Assembly: GCA_002319815.1 (NCBI GenBank)
Contig: DCFR01000039.1
Span: 1-49,469, forward strand
Length of the DNA: 49,469 nucleotides
Reading direction: 5' to 3'
Source of the DNA: Megamonas sp. UBA1799
GTDB lineage: Bacteria; Bacillota; Negativicutes; Selenomonadales; Selenomonadaceae
Below the pieces are notes generated by a model. That model did no database searches, was not told the origin of the DNA, and worked only from the letters and a program-made list of their open reading frames with translations. A program made the position numbers and the translations under genes. Of this stretch, positions 33,504 through 41,745 are shown piece after piece (position 1 is the stretch's first letter; each line of letters begins with the position of its first letter).

Positions 33504-33980
33504 TCATTCGTACCGCTGACGATCCTTCAGCGCCCGTTCCACTTCGCGCTTAGCGACCTTCGCCGCCAGATCCTGTCGTTTATCATACGTATGCTTGCCG
33601 CTGGCCAGGGCCAGTTCAACTTTGGCTCGTCCTTTTTTAAAATAAATCTTTAAGGGAACCAGCGTAAAACCTTTTTCCTTGGTCCGGCCAAACAGCTTCA
33701 ATATCTCGCTTTTATGCATAAGCAGTCGTTTTGACCGCAGCGGTTCATGATTAAAAATATTGCCTTGTTCATAAGGACTAATATGCATATTTTGTAAAAA
33801 CAGTTCACCATTTTTAATTTCTGCATAGCTGTCTTTCAGATTAGCTTTGCCAGCCCGCAGCGATTTGACCTCTGTACCAAAAAGTTCAATACCTGCTTCA
33901 TAGGCCTCATGAATAAAATAATCATGCCGAGCCTTACGATTTTCACAAGCAATTTTGACTGACTCATTCTTTTTCCCCAT
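33504..33980 (-). CDS. smpB: SsrA-binding protein SmpB
   Basis: 158 aa. Partner of tmRNA in rescue of stalled ribosomes. ENRKARHDYFI start, GTEVKSLRAGKANLKDSY, ISPYEQGN, RSKRLLMHKSEI and the basic tail GKHTYDKRQDLAAKVAKRE are all present. It follows rnr by 18 bases as in Bacillus. No tmRNA gene was found next to it in this window. Confidence 0.97.
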   Translation of the reverse strand: MGKKNESVKIACENRKARHDYFIHEAYEAGIELFGTEVKSLRAGKANLKDSYAEIKNGELFLQNMHISPYEQGNIFNHEPLRSKRLLMHKSEILKLFGRTKEKGFTLVPLKIYFKKGRAKVELALASGKHTYDKRQDLAAKVAKREVERALKDRQRYE

Positions 33981-33998
33981 ACTGCCATACCACCTGCC

Positions 33999-36572
33999 TT
34001 ACTTTCCATCTCCGCTGCGGCGGTGCGCAAACGACCGGTGCACCGCCGGTTTAGCCGCCTGTTTGCGGTCATCCTCAGCATGCATCTCCGGAGGATCCGG
34101 CCAAACAGCGCGGTGGGGAAGAGTATCCGCCGGCTCATTTTTCTTTTTTCGTCCAAATGAAGATCGGTTTCCATCTGAAATCGTATTTCGACGACCAGCC
34201 ACATTTTTCCTGCTGCTGGCAGATGTTTGCCCTGTTTTTTCCGCTTGTTGCTTTGGCTTGTCTGGTTCAGCCTGCCTCGATGGCTGTACCGCTGCCGGAC
34301 GGCTTGAACCGCTATTTTTGCTGCCAGCCGGCTTACGAGAACCGCTAGCGGCTCCCCCCCGGCGGCTCCCGCCGGAAGAACGACCCGGACGAGCAGACGT
34401 CTTAGACTTATTCTCTTCCGGAACATAAACCCCATTATCCTTCAAAATAAAATCAATATTGCGCTCTTCAACATTTGCGCGGACCAATACGACCTCAACC
34501 GTATCCCCCAGACGGTAAGCCTGATGCGTGCGCTCACCGATCAAAGCATACTGCGCCTCGACGTATTCATAATAATCATTGACCATACGGGAAACATGGA
34601 CCAGTCCCTCAACGCCATTCTCCAACTCGATGAAAAGGCCAAAAGCAGTTACACCGCTGATAATTCCGGTAAAGGTATCGCCGACAAACTGAGCCATGTA
34701 CTCAATTTCCTTCATTTCCGTTGTTTCGCGTTCCGCATCGACAGCCACTCGTTCCCGAACGGAAGCGTGCTCGGCAATTTCCGGCAGCAGCCCGCGCAAT
34801 TGATCCTGTCGCCCGGCCGGTATCGTGCCAGTGGCAAAAGTCTCCCGCAGCAAACGATGCACGATGAGATCCGGATACCGGCGAATTGGCGAGGTAAAGT
34901 GCGTATAATAACGAGCCGCCAATCCAAAATGCCCCAAACTCTGATCCGCATAGCGTGCCTGCTGCATCGAACGCAGAGACACGGCGCTCACAATTCGCTC
35001 TTCCGGCCGCCCCGTCACATTTTCCAAGACCCGCTGCACATCCGCCGGACGAATCTCGCCTTCTTCATTCGGCTGAACATGCTGCCCAAACGTTTCCAGC
35101 AATCCGTTCAGTCGTTCAATTTTCTCTTTGGTCGGTTGCTCATGAACCCGGTAAACAAACGGCAGTTCTTTCTTATCCATATGCTCGGCAACCGTCTCAT
35201 TCGCCAACAGCATGCATTCTTCAATCATTGACTCCGCCAAAGACCCCGCTCGTTTGATCAGCGCTATTGGATGCCCTTCAGCATCAAGCTGCACCTTGAC
35301 TTCCGGCAGATCAAAATCAATGGACCCGCGCGCATGCCGGCGTTTTTTCAGCGCATTGCGCAGTGAAGCCATGGTTTCCAACATTGGCAACAAATCCTCA
35401 TTATCGCTGACGCATGCCGGATCTTTATCCACCAAAACTTTGTTGACAATATTATAAGTCAGCCGGCGATAAACATTGATCACTACCGGCACAATTTCAT
35501 AATGGCTGACTCGCCCTTCCGGACTAATCTCCATTTCACAGCCCAGAGCCAGACGATCTTGCCCCTGATTCAGGCTGCAAATGCCATTGGACAAGGCGAA
35601 CGGCAGCATTGGAATCACCCGATCCACCAGATAAACACTAGTGCCGCGTTCCCTTGCTTCGCGGTCCAGCGGTTCATTTTCCCGCACATACCAGCTCACA
35701 TCAGCGATATATACGCCAAGAAACCAGCCGCCGTCCGGACGCTTTTCCGCATAAACGCCATCATCAAAATCCTTGGAATCATCCCCGTCAACCGTTACAA
35801 CCTGAAAATTGCGGCGGTCCCGGCGGCCCGCCCGATCGGCCTCTCCCACGGATTGCTGAATCTGATCAGCCGCCGCCTGAACCTCCGGCGGAAATGTTTC
35901 CTGCAGATCATACTGCCGCATCACCGCCAACACGTCGACCCCGGGATCGCCGGCTTTTCCCAGCAATTCCGTGATCTGTCCCTCGGAATTGCGCCGTCCA
36001 TCCGGCCATTTCGTGATCTCGGCCACTACCTTCATGCCCGCCCGGGCGCCATTAAAAGCTTTCTTCGGAATAAAAACATCCTGCCCGATCTTTTGATCAT
36101 CTGGCGTCACAAACCCAAACGTCCGGCTGCTTTCAAAAGTTCCGACAATCTTAGTATTGGCCCGCGTCACAATGCGAATGATTTCACCCTCGCGAGACCG
36201 GCCAGGAATGGAAGACGGCGTCACGCGAGCTACCACCCGATCATTATGCATAGCACTGGCCAGCATCGCCCCGGGAACAAAAACATCCGTATCCGTTTCC
36301 TTTTCCCGCACATCGGGAATAATAAAACCATACCCCTTACCGGACATCGACAACCGACCGACTACCAGATTCATCCGCTCCGGCAAACCATAAAGATCGC
36401 TGCGGTTCTTGATAACGGCCGCCGTCTCTTCCAGTTCCGCCAGCGCTGGCCAAAAAGCGGTAAGATCATCTTCTGATAACTGCATCCCTTCCGCCAGATC
36501 TTCGGCGGATAACGGACGATACGCATCCTCTTTCATATATTCCATAATTTTTTCTTTTAATTCCATTTTCAT
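33999..36572 (-). CDS. rnr: Ribonuclease R
   Basis: 857 aa 3'-5' exoribonuclease of the RNB family. N-terminal helix-turn-helix-like segment (1-60), two cold-shock domains (about 65-230), the RNB domain with the acidic site DGDDSKDFDDGV near 263-274 and LNQGQDRLALG, and an S1 domain (about 635-715) with TAFGLFIELENGVEGLVHVS. A basic, low-complexity Ser/Arg/Gly/Lys tail covers 725-857, longer than usual. The ATG overlaps the thioesterase stop as ATGA, so the two are coupled. Degrades structured RNA and acts with SmpB in trans-translation quality control. Confidence 0.96.
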   Translation of the reverse strand: MKMELKEKIMEYMKEDAYRPLSAEDLAEGMQLSEDDLTAFWPALAELEETAAVIKNRSDLYGLPERMNLVVGRLSMSGKGYGFIIPDVREKETDTDVFVPGAMLASAMHNDRVVARVTPSSIPGRSREGEIIRIVTRANTKIVGTFESSRTFGFVTPDDQKIGQDVFIPKKAFNGARAGMKVVAEITKWPDGRRNSEGQITELLGKAGDPGVDVLAVMRQYDLQETFPPEVQAAADQIQQSVGEADRAGRRDRRNFQVVTVDGDDSKDFDDGVYAEKRPDGGWFLGVYIADVSWYVRENEPLDREARERGTSVYLVDRVIPMLPFALSNGICSLNQGQDRLALGCEMEISPEGRVSHYEIVPVVINVYRRLTYNIVNKVLVDKDPACVSDNEDLLPMLETMASLRNALKKRRHARGSIDFDLPEVKVQLDAEGHPIALIKRAGSLAESMIEECMLLANETVAEHMDKKELPFVYRVHEQPTKEKIERLNGLLETFGQHVQPNEEGEIRPADVQRVLENVTGRPEERIVSAVSLRSMQQARYADQSLGHFGLAARYYTHFTSPIRRYPDLIVHRLLRETFATGTIPAGRQDQLRGLLPEIAEHASVRERVAVDAERETTEMKEIEYMAQFVGDTFTGIISGVTAFGLFIELENGVEGLVHVSRMVNDYYEYVEAQYALIGERTHQAYRLGDTVEVVLVRANVEERNIDFILKDNGVYVPEENKSKTSARPGRSSGGSRRGGAASGSRKPAGSKNSGSSRPAAVQPSRQAEPDKPKQQAEKTGQTSASSRKNVAGRRNTISDGNRSSFGRKKKNEPADTLPHRAVWPDPPEMHAEDDRKQAAKPAVHRSFAHRRSGDGK

Positions 36573-36988
36573 TCCACCACGGCCATTGTGGCCGTCCCTT
36601 CTGCTGATATCGTGCCGTCCGGCAGCGTAATGGTCGACTTCATTGTTACAAAGCTCCCCCTCCGGGATTCTATCCAGGCAGCTATCGCCAGCTTTTCGCC
36701 TACCGGCGTCGGTTTACGATAACGCACATCAATCCGGGCTGTGAGCGCCTTCTCTCCACAAGCCACCAGATAACCCCCCATAGCCTCATCCAACATGGTT
36801 GTAACAATACCGCCATGAACCACGCCGCTGTAACTCTGGTATTCCCGCGGCAGCGTTTTCTCGGCTACATAGCGCTCCCCTTCAATCTGCAGCTGCAAAT
36901 GCAGTCCATAGGGATTCTTAGCGCCACAGGCGAAACAATAATTATCGCCCAATGCCTGGATTTCTTCCCGGCTCTTTTTTTGTTCCAT
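36569..36988 (-). CDS. PaaI-family acyl-CoA thioesterase (hotdog fold)
   Basis: 139 aa. CFACGAKNPYGLHL near 18-31, a common N-terminal motif of this branch, and the PaaI core VVHGGIVTTMLDEAMGG with the catalytic region His-Gly-Gly and Asp/Glu. Single hotdog domain. Substrate unknown. It sits between the esterase gene (15 bases upstream) and rnr (4-base overlap), an insertion relative to the Bacillus secG-est-rnr-smpB order. Confidence 0.88.
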   Translation of the reverse strand: MEQKKSREEIQALGDNYCFACGAKNPYGLHLQLQIEGERYVAEKTLPREYQSYSGVVHGGIVTTMLDEAMGGYLVACGEKALTARIDVRYRKPTPVGEKLAIAAWIESRRGSFVTMKSTITLPDGTISAEGTATMAVVE

Positions 36989-37003
36989 ACTTTATATCCT
37001 CTC

Positions 37004-37741
37004 TCAATCCGCCAAAAATTCCGCCGTTCTGGCGAAAACCGTTGTCCGCTCCGAATCAATCGTCACCCGATGCCCCGACGCTTCCAACCAAAGCAATTGC
37101 TTCCGCGCCGCTCCGACGTGTTCATAGATATAGGCGCCGCTTTCCGCCTGCACGGTATGATCCCGGCGACTCTGCACCACTAGCAGCGGCTGCCGAACCT
37201 TTGGCAAAGCTGCTTTCAAACGGCGAATGACCGCCAACAGCTCATGAATGGAAAGCATAGGCATCCGATCGTAACAAACATTACAATCCGCCGGAATATC
37301 CGACAGCCGTTTCCGATGCCGCGGCACATATTGCCCGACAGATGCAGCCCGCGGCGGCAGCAAATGCAGGCGGTTTTCTTCCCGTAAAAAAATTGGGGCG
37401 GAAAGCGAGACAATCCGATGCACGTCACGCACTGTTCCCAAAAGCATAGCCAGCAGTGCTCCCATCGAAAGTCCAACCACGGATATCCTTCCGCAGCCGC
37501 CGCGCAAAATCTCATATCCATCCAATACCGAATGAAACCAGTCCTCCGCAGTTGTGCGGGCCAGATCTTCAGGCGTCGTCCCATGCCCGGCGAGACGCCC
37601 GCCCAGAACCGTATATCCCTGTTGCTGCAGATACTGTCCCAACAGCCGCATCTCCGACGGCGATCCGGTAAAACCATGCACCAGTAAAACTCCGTGTTCC
37701 CCGCCCGGCAAAAAGAACGGCTCTGCTCCTGGTAAAAGCAT
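37004..37741 (-). CDS. Alpha/beta-hydrolase, Est30-type carboxylesterase
   Basis: 245 aa. HGFTGSP oxyanion segment near 24-30, nucleophile Ser in GLSMGA near 92-97, Asp in SRRDHTV and His in SGHRVTIDSER, matching thermostable carboxylesterase Est30/YvaK. YvaK lies between secG and rnr in Bacillus, as here. Natural substrate unknown. I chose ATG 37741; a GTG at 37750 would sit too close to the GGGGGA site. Confidence 0.9.
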   Translation of the reverse strand: MLLPGAEPFFLPGGEHGVLLVHGFTGSPSEMRLLGQYLQQQGYTVLGGRLAGHGTTPEDLARTTAEDWFHSVLDGYEILRGGCGRISVVGLSMGALLAMLLGTVRDVHRIVSLSAPIFLREENRLHLLPPRAASVGQYVPRHRKRLSDIPADCNVCYDRMPMLSIHELLAVIRRLKAALPKVRQPLLVVQSRRDHTVQAESGAYIYEHVGAARKQLLWLEASGHRVTIDSERTTVFARTAEFLAD

Positions 37742-37763
37742 TGATGCCACATCCCCCGCCTAT

Positions 37764-37806
37764 AAAATAAAAAACGTTCCCGCCCTGGCTGGATCGAGAA
37801 CGCTTT
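37764..37806 (-). terminator. Terminator or attenuator between secG and the esterase gene
   Basis: Imperfect stem AAAGCGTTCTCG with CGGGAACGTTT (one bulge, one mismatch) followed by TTTTTTATTTT on the minus strand. Confidence 0.7.
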
Positions 37807-37819
37807 ACTACTGCCAAAA

Positions 37820-38047
37820 TTACATTGTCATCTTTGCAATGACAACGGTAATAACCGCAAACAATATTGCAAGCACTACCGTAACCCGCGCCAAAAGCGC
37901 GTCCAGGCCTCTTGCTTTGCCGCTGAAGACGGTATCTCCTCCGCCATCCAGTCCACCCATCCCGGCAGATTTTGCCTCCTGCCCGAGTACCGCAGCAATG
38001 AGACCGATTGCAATAATCGCATCGAACACCATTAAAACCGTAAGCAA
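37820..38047 (-). CDS. secG: Preprotein translocase subunit SecG
   Basis: 75 aa from a TTG start. Two membrane helices (about 3-22 and 50-72) with the Gly-rich cytoplasmic loop between; GMGGLDGGGDTVFSGKARG is the SecG signature. Part of SecYEG. An ATG at 38065 is in frame, but the -10 box at 38078-38083 puts the transcript start within a few bases of it, and GGAGGAGG (38056-38063) lies between the two starts, 8 bases before the TTG. The TTG also gives the normal SecG length. Confidence 0.9.
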   Translation of the reverse strand: MLTVLMVFDAIIAIGLIAAVLGQEAKSAGMGGLDGGGDTVFSGKARGLDALLARVTVVLAILFAVITVVIAKMTM

Positions 38048-38077
38048 CGTTCGAGCCTCCTCCATCCTACATATACG

Positions 38078-38086
38078 ATTATATCA
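38078..38086 (-). promoter_or_regulatory. Extended -10 promoter of secG
   Basis: TGA directly before consensus TATAAT (38078-38083); no recognisable -35. Expected transcript start near 38071. Confidence 0.6.
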
Positions 38087-38132
38087 TACCACAAATAAGA
38101 CATATTTAGCAAGGCGCGAACTGCCTGCCCGG

Positions 38133-38582
38133 TTATTTTACTTCCGCAGCGCCATTCTCCCCGACTGCGGCCATAAGCTCTCCATATTTTTCCTGCAAAT
38201 GCTGCAGTACGACATCGACGACCATACTGACCACCTCACCGTCAAAATGCGCTTCATCCGATGGCAGGCAGCAGTCAATCACAACGTCGCCTTCCTCATT
38301 CACATAGTACTTAAAGACCTTAAAATGCCGATTCATTTCATTCATGAACTCCGCCACCCGGGCGCGGTTCTCATCCGTTACAACGTTTGCCGCCACCCAC
38401 ACGCGGACCAACGCGTAAAGGCTGTTATCCAAAACGACCGCCATCGGCAAGAACTGATCGTTCACTTCCATGCGAGACCGATAGACCACCGTCTGAAATT
38501 CATCCGAAAGTTCCTCAACATGAAACGTATCCGGCGGCATTTTAGCTACCAGCGCATTAAATTTTTCTGCTTTTTTATTCAT
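38133..38582 (-). CDS. YbjN-like sensory-transduction family protein
   Basis: 149 aa acidic soluble protein with the alternating alpha/beta pattern of the YbjN (PF10722-type) family: FKVFKYYVNEEGDVVIDCCLP in the middle (conserved strand pair) and a C-terminal helix. Related to type III secretion chaperone-like folds; role unknown. 31 bases after pyk, so probably co-transcribed with it. Confidence 0.65.
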   Translation of the reverse strand: MNKKAEKFNALVAKMPPDTFHVEELSDEFQTVVYRSRMEVNDQFLPMAVVLDNSLYALVRVWVAANVVTDENRARVAEFMNEMNRHFKVFKYYVNEEGDVVIDCCLPSDEAHFDGEVVSMVVDVVLQHLQEKYGELMAAVGENGAAEVK

Positions 38583-38613
38583 TGGCTTCTTCTCCTTTAA
38601 TCTGCGCTATTTT

Positions 38614-40026
38614 TTAAATCGTATAAACGCGGATTGAACTGGTATTTCCTTCCCCAAATTTAATCCCCGAAGTAATAATCGTCAAATCGCCGCGCGTAGC
38701 ATAGCCATGCCCGACCGCTCCGGAAGTCGCCGCCGAAATCATCTCGTCGATATCATTCCATGGCTGGCCGATAATCGAATACACACCCCAACGCAAATTC
38801 AAATGACGCGCGACTCGTTCATTCGGCGCATAGGCAACAATCGCTGCCTTAGGCCGATATTTGGAAACGACCTTCGTCGTATAGCCGCTCTCCGTCGGCG
38901 TAATAATAGCCGCAGCATCCAGCTCATAAGCCATCTGCACCGTCGCATGCGCAATCGCATCCGTCGTTGTCGCCTGATGCTCAAAGCCCTTGCCGACAAA
39001 CAGCTTTTTATAATGCAGGGAAGTCTCAATCCGGCAGGCAATCTTCGCCATCATCTGCACAGCCTCCACCGGATAATCGCCGCTCGCCGTTTCCCCGCTG
39101 AGCATAATCGCATCCGTTCCGTCCAGGATTGCATTCGCTACGTCGGAAGCTTCCGCCCGGGTTGGCCGCGGATTATTGGTCATGGACTCCAGCATCTGGG
39201 TAGCCACGATCACCGGTTTACCAGCCCGATTGCACTTATCAATAATTTCTTTTTGAATGAGCGGCACATCCTCCGCCGGAATCTCCACTCCGAGATCGCC
39301 GCGGGCCACCATAATGCCGTCCGCCGCCTCCAAAATAGAATCAATATTTTTAACGCCTTCCAGATTTTCGATCTTAGGAATGATTTCCATATGACCGCCA
39401 TGACTGGCAATCAGCTTGCGGATAGCTACCACATCATCAGCGCGCTGAATAAAGGAAGCCGCCACAAAATCCATATCATGTTCAATACCAAAGATAATAT
39501 CCTGCTGATCCTGTTCCGAGATGGGCGGCAGGCTCACCGATACTCCCGGCACCGCCACCCGCTTTTTCGTACTCATAGCGCCGCTGTTCAGGACTGTTGT
39601 CCGGATATCTTTCCCTTGAATCTCCTCGACTCTCAGCCCGACAAGACCATCGGACAAGAGGATCGTATCTCCTGGTTTTACCTCCTGGTAAAGCGCTTTA
39701 TGACTCACGGGAACCCTGGCTGCATCGCCCGGTTCGTCACTATGTGTAAGCGTAAAGCTGCTCCCTTTGACGAGCTGTACTTTACCATCCTTAAACTCTC
39801 CCAGACGCATCTCCGGCCCTTTGGTATCAAGTATCAGTGAAATGACCTTATTCGCTTTTTTTGCAGCCTTCCGTACAGCTTCAATACGTTCCAGATGCTC
39901 CGCATGATTCCCATGAGAGAAATTGAACCGGGCACAATTCATGCCACTCTCGATCAATGCATCGAGAACACCTTCACGTTCCGTTGCCGGCCCCATAGTG
40001 CAGACAATCTTCGTCTTTTTTAACAT
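38614..40026 (-). CDS. pyk: Pyruvate kinase
   Basis: 470 aa. KIVCTMGPA start, NFSHGNH substrate loop, SLILDTKGPE, MVARGDLGVE and the active-site IPLIQKEII-like stretch with ATQMLESM. The C-terminal regulatory domain ends with SIRVYTI; the extra PEP-utiliser domain found in some Firmicutes is absent. Transfers phosphate from PEP to ADP. A 93-base leader follows its candidate promoter. Confidence 0.97.
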   Translation of the reverse strand: MLKKTKIVCTMGPATEREGVLDALIESGMNCARFNFSHGNHAEHLERIEAVRKAAKKANKVISLILDTKGPEMRLGEFKDGKVQLVKGSSFTLTHSDEPGDAARVPVSHKALYQEVKPGDTILLSDGLVGLRVEEIQGKDIRTTVLNSGAMSTKKRVAVPGVSVSLPPISEQDQQDIIFGIEHDMDFVAASFIQRADDVVAIRKLIASHGGHMEIIPKIENLEGVKNIDSILEAADGIMVARGDLGVEIPAEDVPLIQKEIIDKCNRAGKPVIVATQMLESMTNNPRPTRAEASDVANAILDGTDAIMLSGETASGDYPVEAVQMMAKIACRIETSLHYKKLFVGKGFEHQATTTDAIAHATVQMAYELDAAAIITPTESGYTTKVVSKYRPKAAIVAYAPNERVARHLNLRWGVYSIIGQPWNDIDEMISAATSGAVGHGYATRGDLTIITSGIKFGEGNTSSIRVYTI

Positions 40027-40125
40027 GCTTCAGCCTCCACTCATTTTTTGTTTCTACCAGTCATATCCGGACCTGTTTTCCCCTAACCAAATCTGCCTTA
40101 ATACTATTGTTATACTTTCTGCTTC

Positions 40126-40134
40126 ATTATAGCA
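40126..40134 (-). promoter_or_regulatory. Extended -10 promoter of pyk
   Basis: TGC directly before consensus TATAAT (40126-40131); -35 region poor. Confidence 0.55.
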
Positions 40135-40586
40135 TTTTTATAAAAACAAATATAGAGCCATTTTATTACAAACACGATTGGAAATCGCCCCAGACCGCCA
40201 ACCCGGGAAAACATTTTGAGCTTTTGTCATAAAGAAAGACTTCGTTCCGACGGCGTTTTATCGCCGCGGAAACTCCAGCCGAATGCAGCCAGAAACTTAG
40301 CCGCTTTTTACGCACCGCTTACAGAGCCAAACAGATAAGAGCAAGGGATTTCTGCAAATCGGGCTTAGTTATTTATATAATTTATTTATTAGCTTATTAT
40401 AAATTAATAAAATTAATCATGATTTTTTTGCTCCGCTTTTTTATAAAAGCAGTTTGTTTTTTATAAAAAGTCAATATGTAAATCACATTGTAACAAAAGC
40501 GCTATATTTCATCATAAAAATCAAATTCATTTTTAAACTATCCGCTTGAAACGCATTTTCATATGCATATAAAAGAATTATATTTT
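40135..40586. other. Divergent intergenic region between pyk and the radical SAM gene
   Basis: About 450 bases. The pyk-proximal part (40150-40370) is near gene-like GC and contains a strong hairpin: 40245-40255 with 40262-40271, 6-base loop, no T-run. The other part (40371-40586) is extremely AT-rich and has two copies of a TTTTTTATAAAA palindrome-like block (about 40438 and 40457). I find no convincing coding frame. It could hold a structured RNA or upstream regulatory sites. Confidence 0.4.
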
Positions 40587-40614
40587 TTGCCTTTTATTAA
40601 AGTTATGATAAAAT
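40587..40614 (+). promoter_or_regulatory. Candidate promoter of the radical SAM gene
   Basis: -35 TTGCCT (40587-40592), 16-base spacer ending in TGA, -10 TAAAAT (40609-40614). An 11-base tandem repeat (40622-40643) follows in the leader. Confidence 0.5.
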
Positions 40615-40665
40615 AAAATCATAGGATATTGTTAGGATATTGTTTTGAAAAGAAAGAGGTAATAT

Positions 40666-41565
40666 ATGTATTTTGATGATTACGACACCCCGGTATTTCG
40701 CCCGCCCAGTGAGGCTTATAGCTTTATTCTGCGCGTAACCCGCGGCTGTGCGCACAACGCCTGCACCTACTGCAATATGTATCGCGGCGTCCCCTTTCAA
40801 GTTTTGACCGATGAAGCAATTCTGCGGCAAATTTCCATGGCACAGCAGCAGAACGCTGAAGGAGTGCGCCGCGTCTTTTTGGCCGACGGCGACGCCCTGG
40901 TGCTTTCTACCGACCGGCTGCTGCGAATTCTCCATATTTTACGGCAAAGTTTTCCCCATCTGGAGCGGGTTGCGTCTTACGCGGCCCCGCAGGATATTTT
41001 GCGCAAACAGCCGGATGAGCTGAAGCAGCTGCAGCAAGCCGGATTGAAACTGTTATACTACGGAATGGAAAGTGGTGACAGCGCCACGCTGAAAGCCGTC
41101 AATAAAGGTGTTACCGGCGAAGAATCGGTCGAAGTCGGCCAACGGGTTATTGAGGCCGGAATGCAGCTTTCCCTGATGGTCATTCTGGGCATTGCCGGCG
41201 CAGAAAACTCTGAACGCCATGCTTTAGCCACGGCCCGGGCCATCAGCGCCATTCACCCCACGATGCTGGGCGCCATCTGCCTGATGCTGTATCGCGGCAG
41301 CGAACTCAAGGCCCAGTTTGAGCAAGGCGCCTTTCAGCCGCTTTCGCCGGCCGGACTGATGCAGGAATTGTATACCATGCTTGAACACATTGAACTGCCG
41401 GCAGACACAGCTTGTATTTTCCGCAGCAACCATGTTTCCAACTATGTAAATTTGGCTGGAAACCTGCCGCAGGACAAGCCCCGTCTGCTGGAAGAAATTC
41501 GCCGCAGTATCGACCAATTGACAAAGATAAAAAATTGGGATGTTTATAACCACGACAAATTTTAA
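40666..41565 (+). CDS. Radical SAM protein with CX4CX2C motif
   Basis: 299 aa. The 4Fe-4S ligands are Cys28, Cys33 and Cys36 (GCAHNACTYCNMY), with four residues between the first two instead of the usual three. A YYGMESGD segment near 127-134 and a VILGIAG strand match the SAM-binding barrel. No extra cofactor domain; no B12 domain. The radical reaction is unknown to me; the family is related to HemN/Elp3-like radical SAM proteins of anaerobes. AGAGGT Shine-Dalgarno. Single gene with its own terminator. Confidence 0.85.
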   Translation: MYFDDYDTPVFRPPSEAYSFILRVTRGCAHNACTYCNMYRGVPFQVLTDEAILRQISMAQQQNAEGVRRVFLADGDALVLSTDRLLRILHILRQSFPHLERVASYAAPQDILRKQPDELKQLQQAGLKLLYYGMESGDSATLKAVNKGVTGEESVEVGQRVIEAGMQLSLMVILGIAGAENSERHALATARAISAIHPTMLGAICLMLYRGSELKAQFEQGAFQPLSPAGLMQELYTMLEHIELPADTACIFRSNHVSNYVNLAGNLPQDKPRLLEEIRRSIDQLTKIKNWDVYNHDKF

Positions 41566-41580
41566 GCATACATTGGGATC

Positions 41581-41614
41581 AAACTACCGGACATTTTTGT
41601 TCGGTAGTTTTTTT
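41581..41614 (+). terminator. Terminator of the radical SAM gene
   Basis: 13-base stem (41581-41593 with 41598-41610, one G-U pair), loop of T, then a seven-T run. Confidence 0.9.
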
Positions 41615-41745
41615 CTGACCGCACCTTTGAACCGAACCCGGAAAATAACTCTTATCAGGAAAAGCAATTGTAACGATATAACTATAAGAGGTAGTATCGT
41701 ATTGGAAAATAACGGACTGTTTTTACTAAGGAAGGGGATTTTAAC

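Noticed and set aside
38707..39840. Long open frame on the plus strand opposite pyk
   Set aside because: Shadow of the pyk reading frame; no family motif.
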